This document shows positions 24,126 to 33,900 of a DNA stretch of 44,152 bases, in pieces; positions within the stretch are counted from its first letter, which is position 1, and each line of letters starts with the position of its first letter. The position numbers were made by a program, and so were the translations under genes. The notes beneath the pieces are model-generated. The model was not told the DNA's origin. It ran no database searches and saw only the letters and a list, made by a program, of their open reading frames with translations. The stretch covers positions 1-44,152 of the forward strand of contig NZ_JAELXW010000071.1 of NCBI RefSeq assembly GCF_016428645.1, read 5' to 3'. Source of the DNA: Glycomyces salinus (GTDB lineage Bacteria; Actinomycetota; Actinomycetes; Mycobacteriales; Micromonosporaceae).

Positions 24126-24169
24126 GGCTCGAATCGAGCCCTTGCCCGAACGCTACGGAGGATTCGGGC
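24126..24169. promoter_or_regulatory. Two inverted repeats upstream of the YCII gene
   Basis: GGCTCGA-A-TCGAGCC (24126-24140) is a perfect 7-bp dyad. GCCCGAA (24144-24150) pairs with TTCGGGC (24163-24169). They sit 32-75 bases before the YCII start and just after the LAL regulator gene. They could be operators or a short terminator hairpin. Confidence 0.4.
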
Positions 24170-24232
24170 GACGGCGAATCAGTCATCGTGACTGGTGTCC
24201 GAAGGCGCGTGGCCTGCCTCGGACGAGGCGGT

Positions 24233-26965
24233 TCAGACCTCGGCGACGAGGTCGGCCAACTCTCTGCGCGCGGTGACCCCGAGCTTCGGGTACGCCTTGT
24301 AGAGGTGGTGGCCGACCGTACGCGGACTGAGATACAGCTGCGCGGCGATCTCCTTATTGGTGTGCCCGGCCGCGGCCAACTGCACGACCTGCAGCTCCTG
24401 CCCGGTGAGCAGGGTGAGCGGGCCGCTGCCGCGCTTCTCGCTCCTGGCTCCGCCGAGGGCGGCGAGCTCGCCGTGGGCTCGCTCCGCCCACAGGGCCGCG
24501 CCGAGGCGATCGAACCCGGCGACCGCCGCCTCGAGGTGGGCCCGAGCCTCGGTGCGTCTGCGGTGACGACGCAGCCATTCGCCGTAGACCAACCGGGTGC
24601 GCGCCTGGTCGTACGGGCCGCCGTACCGCTCGTGGAGCCGCAGCCCTTCGGCGTAGAGCGCTTCGGTCTCGTCGCCCTCGGCCAAGAGCGCGCGGCAGCG
24701 CAGCACGAGTCCGGTGGTGACCGGCCGGTCGACCTGCTCGGCCCAGTGCGCGAACTCCTTCAGCGCTTCCTGTGCCCGATCCGGTGCCTCGCCGCGCACA
24801 GCCGCCTCCACCAGGTCGGGCACCGCCCGCATGAGCACGTCGCGGCGGGCTGGGCCGCGGCAGACCCGTTCGAGTCCGTCGAGAGCCGCCTCGAACCGCC
24901 TGGCCGAAAGGTCGAGCATTGCGAGGCCCCAGGCCGCGATCTCGGCGTTCACCCGGTGCCGGTTCCGGGCGTCGGGGAGCACCTCGGCGGCCAGATCCCG
25001 GCAGCGGGCCTCCTCCCCCGACACGGCGTGGAGCCACACTTCCAGCGACCGGTGGGCGAGGTTTTCGGTCGAGTTGCCGAGTTCGTCGCTGATGGCTGCG
25101 CCTTCCGCGACATGCGCGCGGACGTCCGCGAACTCGCCGCGGAGCAGTCGCGCCACCGCGAGTACGTCGAGGGTGTAAGGGACCCAGCCCACCGCCCCGG
25201 TCGCCCGCACATGGGCCAGCATGTCCTCGGTCCCGGTGACGACGAGGTCGTCGTCGGCGATCAGGAGACCGCCGAACCCGGCAGTGATTCGGTGCATCAG
25301 GTCGAGGTCACCGCCGCTGACGGCGGCTTGCAGGTCGCGCATCGGGCCGACGGCCGACTCCGGGCGCCCGGCGAACAGTTCCGCCCACCCGAGGAAGGCG
25401 GCGACCACCTTCGCCCAGTTCTGCGACGGTGTGAACTCGCGCAGCAGATCCGCGGCACGCTGGAGGAGGTCGTGGGCCGCACCGTGCCGGGCGGCGTGCA
25501 TGGCTTCGTAGAGGGTGAGCGCGGCACGCTCGGGATCGCTGTCGAGCACCAGCGTGCCGGCTTCGATCGTCAGTTCCGCATCGGTTCGCGGCGAGATGCG
25601 TTCGTACGCCACGGCGCCTTGGACGTAGATGGCTTCGGCTCGGATTCCGGGGTCGGTGGTCAACGAGAGCACTTCGGCCGCGAGCCGGGCGGCGCGGTCG
25701 GGCTTGCCCGCGTCGAACGCGGCCTGGGCGGCCCGGGCGATCCGCCCGGCCTTCAGTTCCGGGTCGCTGCTGAGTCGACCGGCGCGCTCGTAGGCAACGG
25801 ACACCGCCATCGCTCCCCCACGGTGCCGGGCGCGCTCTGCGGCGCCTTCGAGCTCGACCGCCACCGCCTCGTCGGGAGTGGTGGTGGCGGCGGCGAGATG
25901 CCAGGCGCGGCGGTCGGCGTCGGCGTCCGCGATCAGGGCGTCCGCGTACGCGCGATGCACCTCGACCCGTCGATGCAGCGGCTCGCCCCGATAGGCGGCG
26001 GCGCGCACCAGTGGATGCCGGAACTCTATGCGGCTCCCGATCCGGACCAGGGTGGCGCGTTCCGCGGGCGCCAGGTCGGCGGCGGCACCGCCGAAGGTCT
26101 CGACCACACGCAGGATCGTCTCGAGTGGCGCCGTGGAGTCGGCTGCGGCGACCAGGAGCGCTCGTCGCGTCGGGCCGGGCAGCTCCACGATCTGCCGGCG
26201 GAACGCCGCTTGGACGTGAAGGGGAACCGGCAGTGTGCCCACCGATCCGGCCGGGTCGGACAAGTCGAGGTCATCGGTCTCACGTCGGATCGATCCGAGC
26301 TCGATGATCGCCAGGGGGTTGCCGGCGGATTCCTCGAGCACGCGGGCCCGCAACGGGTCGGCCAGTTCCGGCGCATGACCGTCGAGCACTCGGGCGGCAT
26401 CCTTCAACGCGAGGCCGGACAGCTGCATCACCTCCACACCGGGCGTCTCGAACGGCATCGACGTCTCGCGCACCGCGAACAGCATGGCGATCGGGTCGGC
26501 CTCGAAGCGGCGGGCCGCGAACAGCAGCGCCTCCGCGGAGCCCTGGTCGATCCACTGCAGATCGTCGACGACGCAGAGCAGCGGGGCGTCCTCGACCATA
26601 TCCGCGAGTAGCGCCAGGGCGCCGGCGGAGATCAGGAACCGATTCGCCTCATCGCTCTCGGCCAGCCCGAACGCGCCGCGCAATGCCGCGGCTTGGGGCC
26701 GCGGCAGAGCCTCCAACCGGTCCAGATGGGGAAAGAGCAGGTGGTGCAGGCCCCCGTACGCCAGCTTGGAGTCGGATTCAACCCCGATTCCGCGAAGTAC
26801 CTGGAAGCCTTCGGATCTCGCCATCGACACCGCACGGTCGAGCAGCGCCGACTTACCGATGCCCGGCTCGCCCCGCACCACCACGGCGCCGCTGCGCTCG
26901 ACGCGCGCATCCGTCAGCAGTCGTTCGATCCGCCCCAGTTCGTCGTCTCTTCCCACCAGCGACAT
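24233..26965 (-). CDS. LAL-family LuxR transcriptional activator (AAA ATPase-TPR-HTH)
   Basis: This is a 910-residue protein of standard LAL size. The N-terminal AAA/STAND ATPase has Walker A GEPGIGKS (32-39) and Walker B LLCVVDDLQWID (129-140). A long helical TPR-like middle (about 300-830) follows. The C-terminal LuxR helix-turn-helix (about 845-905) is seen as LLTGQELQVVQLAAAGHTNKEIAAQLYLSPRTVGHHLYKAYPKLGV. LAL proteins bind ATP and inducer and activate transport or secondary-metabolism genes. The ATG at 26965 (MSLVGRDDEL) is preferred over an upstream in-frame extension because family members begin at this LVGRDDEL motif. Divergence from the DUF998 gene suggests control there. Confidence 0.93.
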   Translation of the reverse strand: MSLVGRDDELGRIERLLTDARVERSGAVVVRGEPGIGKSALLDRAVSMARSEGFQVLRGIGVESDSKLAYGGLHHLLFPHLDRLEALPRPQAAALRGAFGLAESDEANRFLISAGALALLADMVEDAPLLCVVDDLQWIDQGSAEALLFAARRFEADPIAMLFAVRETSMPFETPGVEVMQLSGLALKDAARVLDGHAPELADPLRARVLEESAGNPLAIIELGSIRRETDDLDLSDPAGSVGTLPVPLHVQAAFRRQIVELPGPTRRALLVAAADSTAPLETILRVVETFGGAAADLAPAERATLVRIGSRIEFRHPLVRAAAYRGEPLHRRVEVHRAYADALIADADADRRAWHLAAATTTPDEAVAVELEGAAERARHRGGAMAVSVAYERAGRLSSDPELKAGRIARAAQAAFDAGKPDRAARLAAEVLSLTTDPGIRAEAIYVQGAVAYERISPRTDAELTIEAGTLVLDSDPERAALTLYEAMHAARHGAAHDLLQRAADLLREFTPSQNWAKVVAAFLGWAELFAGRPESAVGPMRDLQAAVSGGDLDLMHRITAGFGGLLIADDDLVVTGTEDMLAHVRATGAVGWVPYTLDVLAVARLLRGEFADVRAHVAEGAAISDELGNSTENLAHRSLEVWLHAVSGEEARCRDLAAEVLPDARNRHRVNAEIAAWGLAMLDLSARRFEAALDGLERVCRGPARRDVLMRAVPDLVEAAVRGEAPDRAQEALKEFAHWAEQVDRPVTTGLVLRCRALLAEGDETEALYAEGLRLHERYGGPYDQARTRLVYGEWLRRHRRRTEARAHLEAAVAGFDRLGAALWAERAHGELAALGGARSEKRGSGPLTLLTGQELQVVQLAAAGHTNKEIAAQLYLSPRTVGHHLYKAYPKLGVTARRELADLVAEV

Positions 26966-27147
26966 GCAGTCACGATAGCCGGTTCCGTGAGCATCAGTCG
27001 GGCTCCGGATCAGGTTCTGTCTCGAGAGCTCCCACCTCACCGGCATCCCCGAGCGGCGCGGATCCGTCGGCCGCGTCGCCGTCCACGGCCCGTGACGACG
27101 AAGCCGCCGCCGAAGGTGTCCTCCGGGTATTCGTCCGGTCGGTTTAA

Positions 27148-27171
27148 AATCAGTCTCAATGACTTGTAATC
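27148..27171. promoter_or_regulatory. AATCAGTC...GACTTGTAATC box, possible shared TetR site
   Basis: An imperfect dyad with AGTC/GACT cores flanked by AATC ends lies eight bases before the DUF998 start. A similar box precedes the TetR gene (both contain AATCAGTC). TGTAAT at 27165-27170 would be a -10 for a leaderless start at 27179. Confidence 0.4.
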
Positions 27172-27178
27172 AGATCGA

Positions 27179-27850
27179 ATGGACGGCTTTCATGATCGGT
27201 GTTCCTGCGTCGTTTCCGAAGTCATCGCGCGCGGGGTCGCCGCGATGACGGTCTTGCTGTGGGTGGGGGCGCTGAGCGCCTGGCTGTTCATCGTGACCTT
27301 CGCGCTCGACGGGTGGACTCGGCCGGGATACCGGCCGATGCGGGACCCGGTCAGCGCACTGGCGCTGGGACCGCGCGGGTGGCTTCAGACGGCGAACTTC
27401 ATAGTGTGCGGTCTCGGGATCGCGGTCGGCTCGATCGGCGCTGCCGACGCACTGGACAGCCCGCTGCTCGGTGCAGTGATCGCGGTCTTCGGATGCTCCC
27501 TGGTCGCCTCGGGGGTGTTCCCGATGGATGCGATGCGGGGGTACCCGCCGGGAACTCCGGACACGACCCCGACGGACGTATCGATGCGCCACAAGCTGCA
27601 CGACTGGGCCGGAGTGCTCGTCTTCGGCTCGGTTCCGGTCGCGGCGATCGTCGCGGCCTTCGCGCTTCCCGAAGCCGGATGGAAGTGGTACTCGGCGCTG
27701 ACCGCGGCCGCTGCATCCGTGGGCTTCGTCGTGTTCGGGCAGGCGTGGGAGCAGGATCATCCGCGCTCCGGTCTCGCGCAGCGCGCGACGATCGTCGTCG
27801 GCTGGGTCTGGCTCGGGCTCGTGTTCGCGCATGCGGCGGGACCGCCGTAG
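27179..27850 (+). CDS. DUF998 family membrane protein
   Basis: The 223-residue protein has about six membrane segments. It carries the family marks DGWTRPGYRPMRDPVSALALGPRGW (after helix 1), GVFPMDAMRGYPPGTP and HKLHDWAGVLVFG. DUF998 proteins are uncharacterised integral membrane proteins with conserved H and D residues facing one side. The ATG at 27179 sits next to a likely -10 box and would be leaderless. The ATG at 27245, nearer the first helix, is an alternative and is more typical of the family's N-terminus. It is divergent from a LAL regulator and stands directly before a TetR gene. Confidence 0.85.
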   Translation: MDGFHDRCSCVVSEVIARGVAAMTVLLWVGALSAWLFIVTFALDGWTRPGYRPMRDPVSALALGPRGWLQTANFIVCGLGIAVGSIGAADALDSPLLGAVIAVFGCSLVASGVFPMDAMRGYPPGTPDTTPTDVSMRHKLHDWAGVLVFGSVPVAAIVAAFALPEAGWKWYSALTAAAASVGFVVFGQAWEQDHPRSGLAQRATIVVGWVWLGLVFAHAAGPP

Positions 27851-27882
27851 GCGCACCGCTCGGGCTCGGTTCAGGGGCACGG

Positions 27883-27916
27883 TTGCGATGATTAGTACGA
27901 TCGGACTAGAATCAGT
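27883..27916 (+). promoter_or_regulatory. Leaderless promoter and operator-like dyad of the TetR gene
   Basis: TTGCGA (27883-27888) and TAGAAT (27907-27912) are spaced by 18 bases, and the TetR ATG is six bases past the -10. GATTAGTACGATCG then GACTAGAATC forms an imperfect dyad around CGATCG, and GGACT-N6-AGTCC overlaps the -10. This is the usual place for TetR autorepression. Confidence 0.55.
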
Positions 27917-27918
27917 CC

Positions 27919-28539
27919 ATGCGTTCAGAAAATGAGTCGACCAGTCAGAAGAAGCGGTCGTTCATCGAGCAGGCGCGCCGCGCCCAGATAGTCGACGCGG
28001 CCGCCGAGGTGGTGGCGGAGGCCGGCTACGCCCAGACGTCCCTCGCGCGGATCGCCGAGCGGGCCGGCATCAGCAAGGGCGTGATCACCTACCACTTCAC
28101 GAGCAAAGACGAGATACTTCGGCTGGTCGCCACCCAGTTCTTCGACCGCGGCTGGCAGTACATGGAGTCCCGGATCGCGGCCCAGGAGACGGCGGCCGGA
28201 CAAGTACGGGCGTGGATCGGATCCGAACTGGAGTTCTTCGGTGCGCATCGCACCGAGTTCCTCGCGATGAGCGACATCATGGCCAACCATCGCAGCGAGG
28301 ACGGCTCGCACGCCTACGCCGCCGAGCTCGCCGAGGAGGTCGACGGGCTCGCCGAGATCCTGGCCCGGGGCCAACGCGACGGCGAGCTGCGCCGGTTCGA
28401 TCCCCGCGTCGTCGCCAACATCATCCTGCGCTGCACCGACGGCGTCCTGGAGACCTGGGCGTTCGACCCCGACCTCGACTTGGAGGCGCAGTCCGCCGTG
28501 CTCCTGGAATTCATCGACCACGCCATCGGCAAGGAATAG
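27919..28539 (+). CDS. TetR/AcrR-family transcriptional regulator
   Basis: The 206-residue protein has an N-terminal helix-turn-helix (about 17-63; RRAQIVDAAAEVVAEAGYAQTSLARIAERAGISKGVITYHF then TSKDEILRLV). A C-terminal ligand domain follows with LEFFGAHRTEFLAMSDIM and the late helix ILRCTDGVLETWAFDPD typical of TetR C-terminal regions. It begins the operon that continues with two bPH2 membrane proteins. It most likely represses its own leaderless promoter and may also act on the DUF998 gene upstream. The inducer is unknown. Confidence 0.93.
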   Translation: MRSENESTSQKKRSFIEQARRAQIVDAAAEVVAEAGYAQTSLARIAERAGISKGVITYHFTSKDEILRLVATQFFDRGWQYMESRIAAQETAAGQVRAWIGSELEFFGAHRTEFLAMSDIMANHRSEDGSHAYAAELAEEVDGLAEILARGQRDGELRRFDPRVVANIILRCTDGVLETWAFDPDLDLEAQSAVLLEFIDHAIGKE

Positions 28540-28541
28540 AC

Positions 28542-29054
28542 ATGAGCGCTGCGATCGACGACCTCCCTATGCCCGACCTTCGGCCACCGAAGCACCGGGT
28601 GGAGCGACGCGCCATCGGCTGGTGGATGCTCCAGTCAATGCTGCTGGCCGGGCCGATCCTGGCCGCGACGACCACCGCCTACATCCTCTGGGAGGCAGCG
28701 CGACCGTGGTCGCTGGTGGCCGTGATCGCTTCGTCGGCGCTGCTGGTCGCGGGCGTGATGATCGAGCCGCTGTGGCGGTATCGAGTCCACCGCTGGGAGA
28801 CCACCGATGAGGCCGTTTACGCCCGGACCGGGTGGCTGGTCCGCGAATGGCGGGCCGCACCGCTGTCCCGCGTTCAGACCGTCGACGCCCTCCAAGGACC
28901 AGTCGAGCAACTGCTGGGCCTGTCGACACTCCGCGTGACCACCGCATCCTCGGGCGGTGCCATAGATATCGGCGGTCTCGACAAGGACACCGCCGCTCGC
29001 ATCGCCAAAGAGCTGACCCTGATCGCGCAGCTCACTCCCGGTGATGCGACATGA
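28542..29054 (+). CDS. bPH2 (YdbS-like) membrane protein
   Basis: The 170-residue protein has two membrane helices (about 28-50 and 55-75). A bacterial PH domain of the DUF304/bPH2 type follows (YRVHRWETTDEAVYARTGWLVREWRAAPLSRVQTVDALQGPVEQLLGLSTLRVTTASSGG), with the hallmark PLSRVQTVD. Such proteins usually occur as a YdbS/YdbT pair and are linked to membrane integrity and stress. The start is two bases after the TetR stop, with AAGGAATAG as ribosome-binding site. The next gene overlaps it by four bases. Confidence 0.9.
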   Translation: MSAAIDDLPMPDLRPPKHRVERRAIGWWMLQSMLLAGPILAATTTAYILWEAARPWSLVAVIASSALLVAGVMIEPLWRYRVHRWETTDEAVYARTGWLVREWRAAPLSRVQTVDALQGPVEQLLGLSTLRVTTASSGGAIDIGGLDKDTAARIAKELTLIAQLTPGDAT

Positions 29055-30679
29055 ACTCGTCTCTACCCCGACAGGCCGCATCGACGCCCCCAGGAGCCGA
29101 CCGGCACTGGCAGCGGCTCAGCGCCCGCATGATCTGGGTCGACCTCGCCCAGAGTATCCTCTCGCTCCTGCCCGCGGTGATCGCCGTCTGGGTGATCGGC
29201 GTCGATCCCGGCACCGGACAGATATGGCCCCTCGTCGGGCTCGCCGCGGTCGGCGTCCTCGGCGCCATCGCCGACGCGCTCCGCTGGGTGTTCACCCGAT
29301 ACCGGATCACCGCATCGCATGTCGAATTGAAGACCGGCGTCCTCCTGCGGGCGCACAGGTCGATCCAGCGCGACCGCGTCCGCAGCGTCGACATCGAGGC
29401 CAAGCTCCGCCACCGGTTGTCCGGTCTGCGGGTGGTGAAGATCGGCGCCGGTCAGCAGGCCGCCGACGGTGAGTCCGCCTTGGCATTCGACGCTTTGAGC
29501 GCCGTCGACGCCCGTTCGCTGCACGAACGTCTCCTCAACCCGGTCGAGGAGCCCTCCGACCGAGGCGGCTCCGCACGCCAGGGCGATGAGTCATCGATCG
29601 CCGCGCCAGACCCGCCTCTGACAGTGTTCGCGCGCTTCCAGCCACGCTGGGTGGTCTACAACGTCTTCAACATCTGGGTCTACGTCCTCGCCCTCGGATT
29701 CGGATGGGGCGCCTACTGGCTGCTGGGCGCCTTCGGGGTGAACGTGGTCGATCTGGTCGGCCGGCTGCTGGACTGGGACTCCCTGGGGTGGACCGGCACC
29801 GCCGCCGTCGCTCTCGCCGCGATCACCCTCATCGGCGCGGCCGGTCTGGCCGTGACCTATTTCGCCGAGTACTGGAACTTCGAGCTGGCCAGGGTCCGCG
29901 GCGCGGAGGGCACCATGCTCCGCACCCGGCAGGGACTGCTGACCACCAGGGAGGTCAATCGCGACGAGGACCGCATCCGCGGCATCCAGATCTCCGAACC
30001 GGTCCTGTGGCGGTGGATGGGCGTCAGCGACACCACTGTGATCACCACCGGGCTCAGCATGTGGTCGATGGCCCAGCCCGCCGGCATCCTTCCCCGCGGC
30101 CCCGTCGCCGCCGCCCGCCGTATCGCGTCCGAGGTCCTCGACGCAGAGGAGGACCCCTTCCAAGCTCCACTCGTGAAGCACCCCGCGGCGGCGTTGCGTC
30201 GCCGTCTGTGGTGGGCCACCGCCCTCTCCGCCTGCATCGGCCTTTCGCTGGCGTGGCTCGCGGCGACCGGCGTACTGCCCCATGGGGCGATCTGGGCGGC
30301 GGCCGTGTTCTGGCCGTGCTCGCTCGGCGCGGCGTACATCGCCTATCGCGCGCTGGGGCACGCAATCGTCGGGCGATACCTGGTCACGCGTTCCGGGCTG
30401 GTCAGCCGCGCCACGACCGTCCTGCAACGCTCATCGGTGAGCACCATCGTGATCCGCGAGTCGCTCCTCCAACGACGCCTCGGACTGCGAACCGTCTCAA
30501 CGATGACCGCCGCCGGATACGGCGGCTACGTCACTCCCGACATCGAAGCGCGCAAGAGCTTGGCCTTCGCACTACGAGCCGCCCCGGGAGTGCTCGAACC
30601 CTTCCTCACGGCGCACGACAACAGTGAACTTGCGCCCGTGAAGAGCCCCGGACCGACGCGTCCACACCGCGAGGCCTGA
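29051..30679 (+). CDS. bPH2 (YdbT-like) membrane protein with repeated PH modules
   Basis: The 542-residue protein alternates pairs of membrane helices with bPH2 domains. The first module is at about 25-165 (FTRYRITASHVELKTGVLLRAHRSIQRDRVRSVDI). The second follows helices at 205-275 (RTRQGLLTTREVNRDEDRIRGIQISEP). The third follows helices at 385-430 (YLVTRSGLVSRATTVLQRSSVSTIVIRESLLQRRLGLRTV). This three-module form matches YdbT. It overlaps the YdbS-like gene (ATGA) and the two are expected to form a membrane complex. Control by the TetR gene at the operon head is likely. Confidence 0.9.
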   Translation: MNSSLPRQAASTPPGADRHWQRLSARMIWVDLAQSILSLLPAVIAVWVIGVDPGTGQIWPLVGLAAVGVLGAIADALRWVFTRYRITASHVELKTGVLLRAHRSIQRDRVRSVDIEAKLRHRLSGLRVVKIGAGQQAADGESALAFDALSAVDARSLHERLLNPVEEPSDRGGSARQGDESSIAAPDPPLTVFARFQPRWVVYNVFNIWVYVLALGFGWGAYWLLGAFGVNVVDLVGRLLDWDSLGWTGTAAVALAAITLIGAAGLAVTYFAEYWNFELARVRGAEGTMLRTRQGLLTTREVNRDEDRIRGIQISEPVLWRWMGVSDTTVITTGLSMWSMAQPAGILPRGPVAAARRIASEVLDAEEDPFQAPLVKHPAAALRRRLWWATALSACIGLSLAWLAATGVLPHGAIWAAAVFWPCSLGAAYIAYRALGHAIVGRYLVTRSGLVSRATTVLQRSSVSTIVIRESLLQRRLGLRTVSTMTAAGYGGYVTPDIEARKSLAFALRAAPGVLEPFLTAHDNSELAPVKSPGPTRPHREA

Positions 30680-30797
30680 GTCCGACCGACCCCGGAACGG
30701 TCCACGACCACATGTCGCTGTCCTGTCCGGCGCCGAGTCCTCGATACCGTGGACCGCACATGAACCATGAGACTGGCATGGTCAGCTCATCGCGAGC

Positions 30798-30815
30798 TCC
30801 CCGGAACCGCGGGGA
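30798..30815 (+). terminator. Small hairpin after the bPH2 operon
   Basis: TCCCCG-GAACCG-CGGGGA forms a six-base-pair stem 119 bases beyond the operon's last stop. There is no T-run, so it is at best a weak terminator. Confidence 0.25.
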
Positions 30816-30859
30816 TCGACTCGTTCGCGACAGGGGTCACCGAGCGCCGTGATCATCCT

Positions 30860-30881
30860 GACCTCTTTGGATCGAGAGGTC
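30860..30881. promoter_or_regulatory. Inverted repeat GACCTCT-N8-AGAGGTC before the wall-polymer gene
   Basis: Perfect 7-bp arms around TTGGATCG lie 62 bases upstream of the ATG at 30943, a typical operator distance. No cognate regulator is evident nearby. No other feature was seen in the gap 30680-30942 apart from the small hairpin at 30798-30815. Confidence 0.4.
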
Positions 30882-30942
30882 GCGCAATACTCCTCAGGTT
30901 CGTGAGACCGAGGTATCCGAACCGACGAACTGGAGTCCTGGT

Positions 30943-33900
30943 ATGCCGGAAGTCGACGAGGCTTCTCCGATACCGACGCTGAGCGTCATCGTCCCGATCT
31001 TCGACGTCGAGCGATATCTCGACGCATGCCTGCGCTCGATCGCCGAGCAGTCGCTCACCGACCTGGAAGTGATCATGGTCGACGACGGATCAAAGGACGC
31101 GAGCGCGAGCATCGCCGAGGCGTGGGAGAAGCGAGACGATCGGTTCACGCTCCTCACGCAGGAGAACCGCGGCCCGGGGTGCGCCCGCAATCGAGGCATC
31201 GACCGCGCACGCGGCAAGTACCTGGCGTTCATGGACAGCGACGACATCGTGCTTCAGGACGCGTATCGACGCATGGTCGGCGTGCTCGAGGAGACCGGGT
31301 CCGATTTCGCGGTCGGCGGCCTCGAGCAGTACGACGGCCGGTCGCATTGGAAGATCGACAAATACCACCAGACCGTACAGAGCGACGCCCGCCGGCAGCA
31401 TATTTCAGCGTCACCGGAACTCCTCCACGACACCCTGGTGCCGAACAAGGTCTGGCGGTCCTCGTTCGTGAACCGGCATGGCATCCGATTCCCCGAATGG
31501 AACTACTACGAGGACATCCCCACACTCATCTACGCCCATTTCATAGCCGATCACGTCGACCTGGTGTCGGAGCCGATGTTCTATTGGAGGATCCGGGAGT
31601 CGGGCGACTCGATCACGCAGGACCTCAGCACCGACATACGGAAGTTCACCGACCGGGCGGCCGGGATCGGGAAGAACCTCGAGCTGTTCTCCCGGCACCA
31701 TTCCCAGCGTCTCCACGCCGAGTACACCAGGCACGTGCTCCGCTGGGACTTCCGCTACTACCTCAACATCTTCGACATGCTCGGCGAGCGCTACCGCGAA
31801 GCGGTCCACGAAACCGTGCGCGCGATCGTCGGGCCCGACGCGAAGACCCTGCTCGAAGACCTCGGATTCACCGACCGCATCAAGTACGAGCTTCTGCTCG
31901 ACGGCGATCTCTCGTCCTTGGCCGTATACGCGAGGCTGTGCCGGGAACGGCGACTCGACGAGATTCCGGCGGTGGCGCGAGACGGCCGGGCCGAACTCGA
32001 TCTCGCCTCCCGGATCGACATCGGCCCCGGCTTCGATACGGGGATCCTCGAATGCACCGACCAGCTGCGGCTGGTCTCCTCGGTGTCGGATCTGCGAATC
32101 GAAACCGGTGCCCTCGTCATCGAGGGAACGGCCCGCATCAGCCGTCTCACCGGGATCGACCGCAGGCAGGAACAGGTCCAAGTGTGGCTGGAAGACGGCG
32201 ACAGCCGCATCGAGGCCCGGGTCGAGCCCCGCACTGATCCCGGCGCCGCCGCGCGAGCGGGCATCGGCATCGTCGGCGCGGAGCACACCGGGTTCACCGC
32301 GACCATCCCGATCTCCAGCATCCACCGCCGCGGCCGTGGGTCCTCTCGCAACTGGACGGTCATGGGCTCGGCGACCTGCGGGGGTCTTCGCACCTCAGGG
32401 CCCTTGAAACCTTCGACCTCCATCCGCCCGCTGCTGCGCCGCCTTTCGGGCTCGACATGGCTGCGAGCGAGTTCGGCGCACAAGGGCACCTTGACAGTGC
32501 GGCTCCGCGACGAGTTCGTCGTGGCGACCCGAGCGTCGATCGACGATGACGCCGTCGAACTGTGCTTGTGGACGTCCCCCGGATTCTCGGGAGAGTTGCT
32601 GCTGGTCCTTCCGGGCATCGAAGAAACCACCTGCGAGGTCCCGATCACCCGGCGGCGGCCGTTCGCCCGGACCGGCATCGCCCGCATCCCCACCAGCATG
32701 CTGCGCCGGGCCGTGGACGAATCGGATCGGTCGGATGAGCGCTCCTGGCGGGTCTACGCATGGTCGAAGACCAGGAACAGCAGTCGGCGTGTGGACGCCA
32801 CCGAGGATTTCCAGGCCGCCCGCCGCATCGCCGGCGATCGCGAATGGTTCCCGCTCCGCACCGGACCGGGGGTGCTCCGCATCGTCGACCAGCCGACCCG
32901 ACCGCTGCTCCGCCGGGCTGACTGGGGTGCGGACGCGAGCCTGTCGCTCGACATCGAATACCCCCGAGCGGGATCGGTCAGCGAAGTGGTGTTGCGCTCC
33001 GAGGCTGCCGACGTCGCCCACCTGTTCCCGGTCGAACCCACCGCCCGGGGATGCAGGGCCAGGATGGACCTCGGGGCCATGGCCGCCTTCGGCCGCACGC
33101 AGCCCATCCGGGCCGGAATCTGGGACCTCTGCCTCCGGGAGGACGACGAGGAGATCCCGGTCGGCGTGGCCGACGGCACCAGCGGATGGCTGCCGGTCGA
33201 GACCCGCCACCGTTCACGCGGGTACGCGGTCGTCGGCCGCCGGTTCCGCTCCGCCGCGGTCCTCGTGGAATCCGATCTGGACGAATACGAGCGCGGCAGG
33301 GCGAACCAGCACCGACTCAGAACCGTGGCCTACCCCGCCGCGAAGGGGCGCCTTCGCGACGCGATCCTCTACGAGGACTACCAGGGCCGGCATTTCTCCG
33401 ACAGTCCCCGCGGTATCTTCGAGGAGCTAACCGCCCGCGGCGCCGATCTGGAGCACCTGGTCGTCTCGGATGATCAGCAGGCCACCGTCCCCGACGGCGC
33501 GGTCCCAATCCGCAGGAACGGCCGCGAATACTACGATGCGATGGCCCAGTGCCGCTTCATCATCGCGAGCACCCATCTGCCCGCGTGGTTCGAGAAGGCC
33601 GACGACCAGACCGTCGTCCAGACCTGGCACGGCACGCCGCTCAAGCGCATCGGCTTCGACGTGAACTCCAAGGACTACATCAATCCGCACTATCGCGCCA
33701 GTATCGCCCGCGAGGCTCCCATGTGGGACTACGTGGTCTCCGCCAGCGACTACACCTCGCCGATCATGAGGAGCGCCTTCGGCTACCACGGCCCGCTGCT
33801 GGAGACCGGGCTGCCGCGCAACGACCGCTTCTTCGGCCCTGACGCCGAGGCGTGCTACCGGAACGTGCGCGATCGCCTCGGCATCCCGCAGGACCGCAAG

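Noticed and set aside
24188..26611. An 807-codon forward frame opposite the LAL regulator
   Set aside because: It is a shadow frame; the opposite strand has complete Walker and LuxR motifs.
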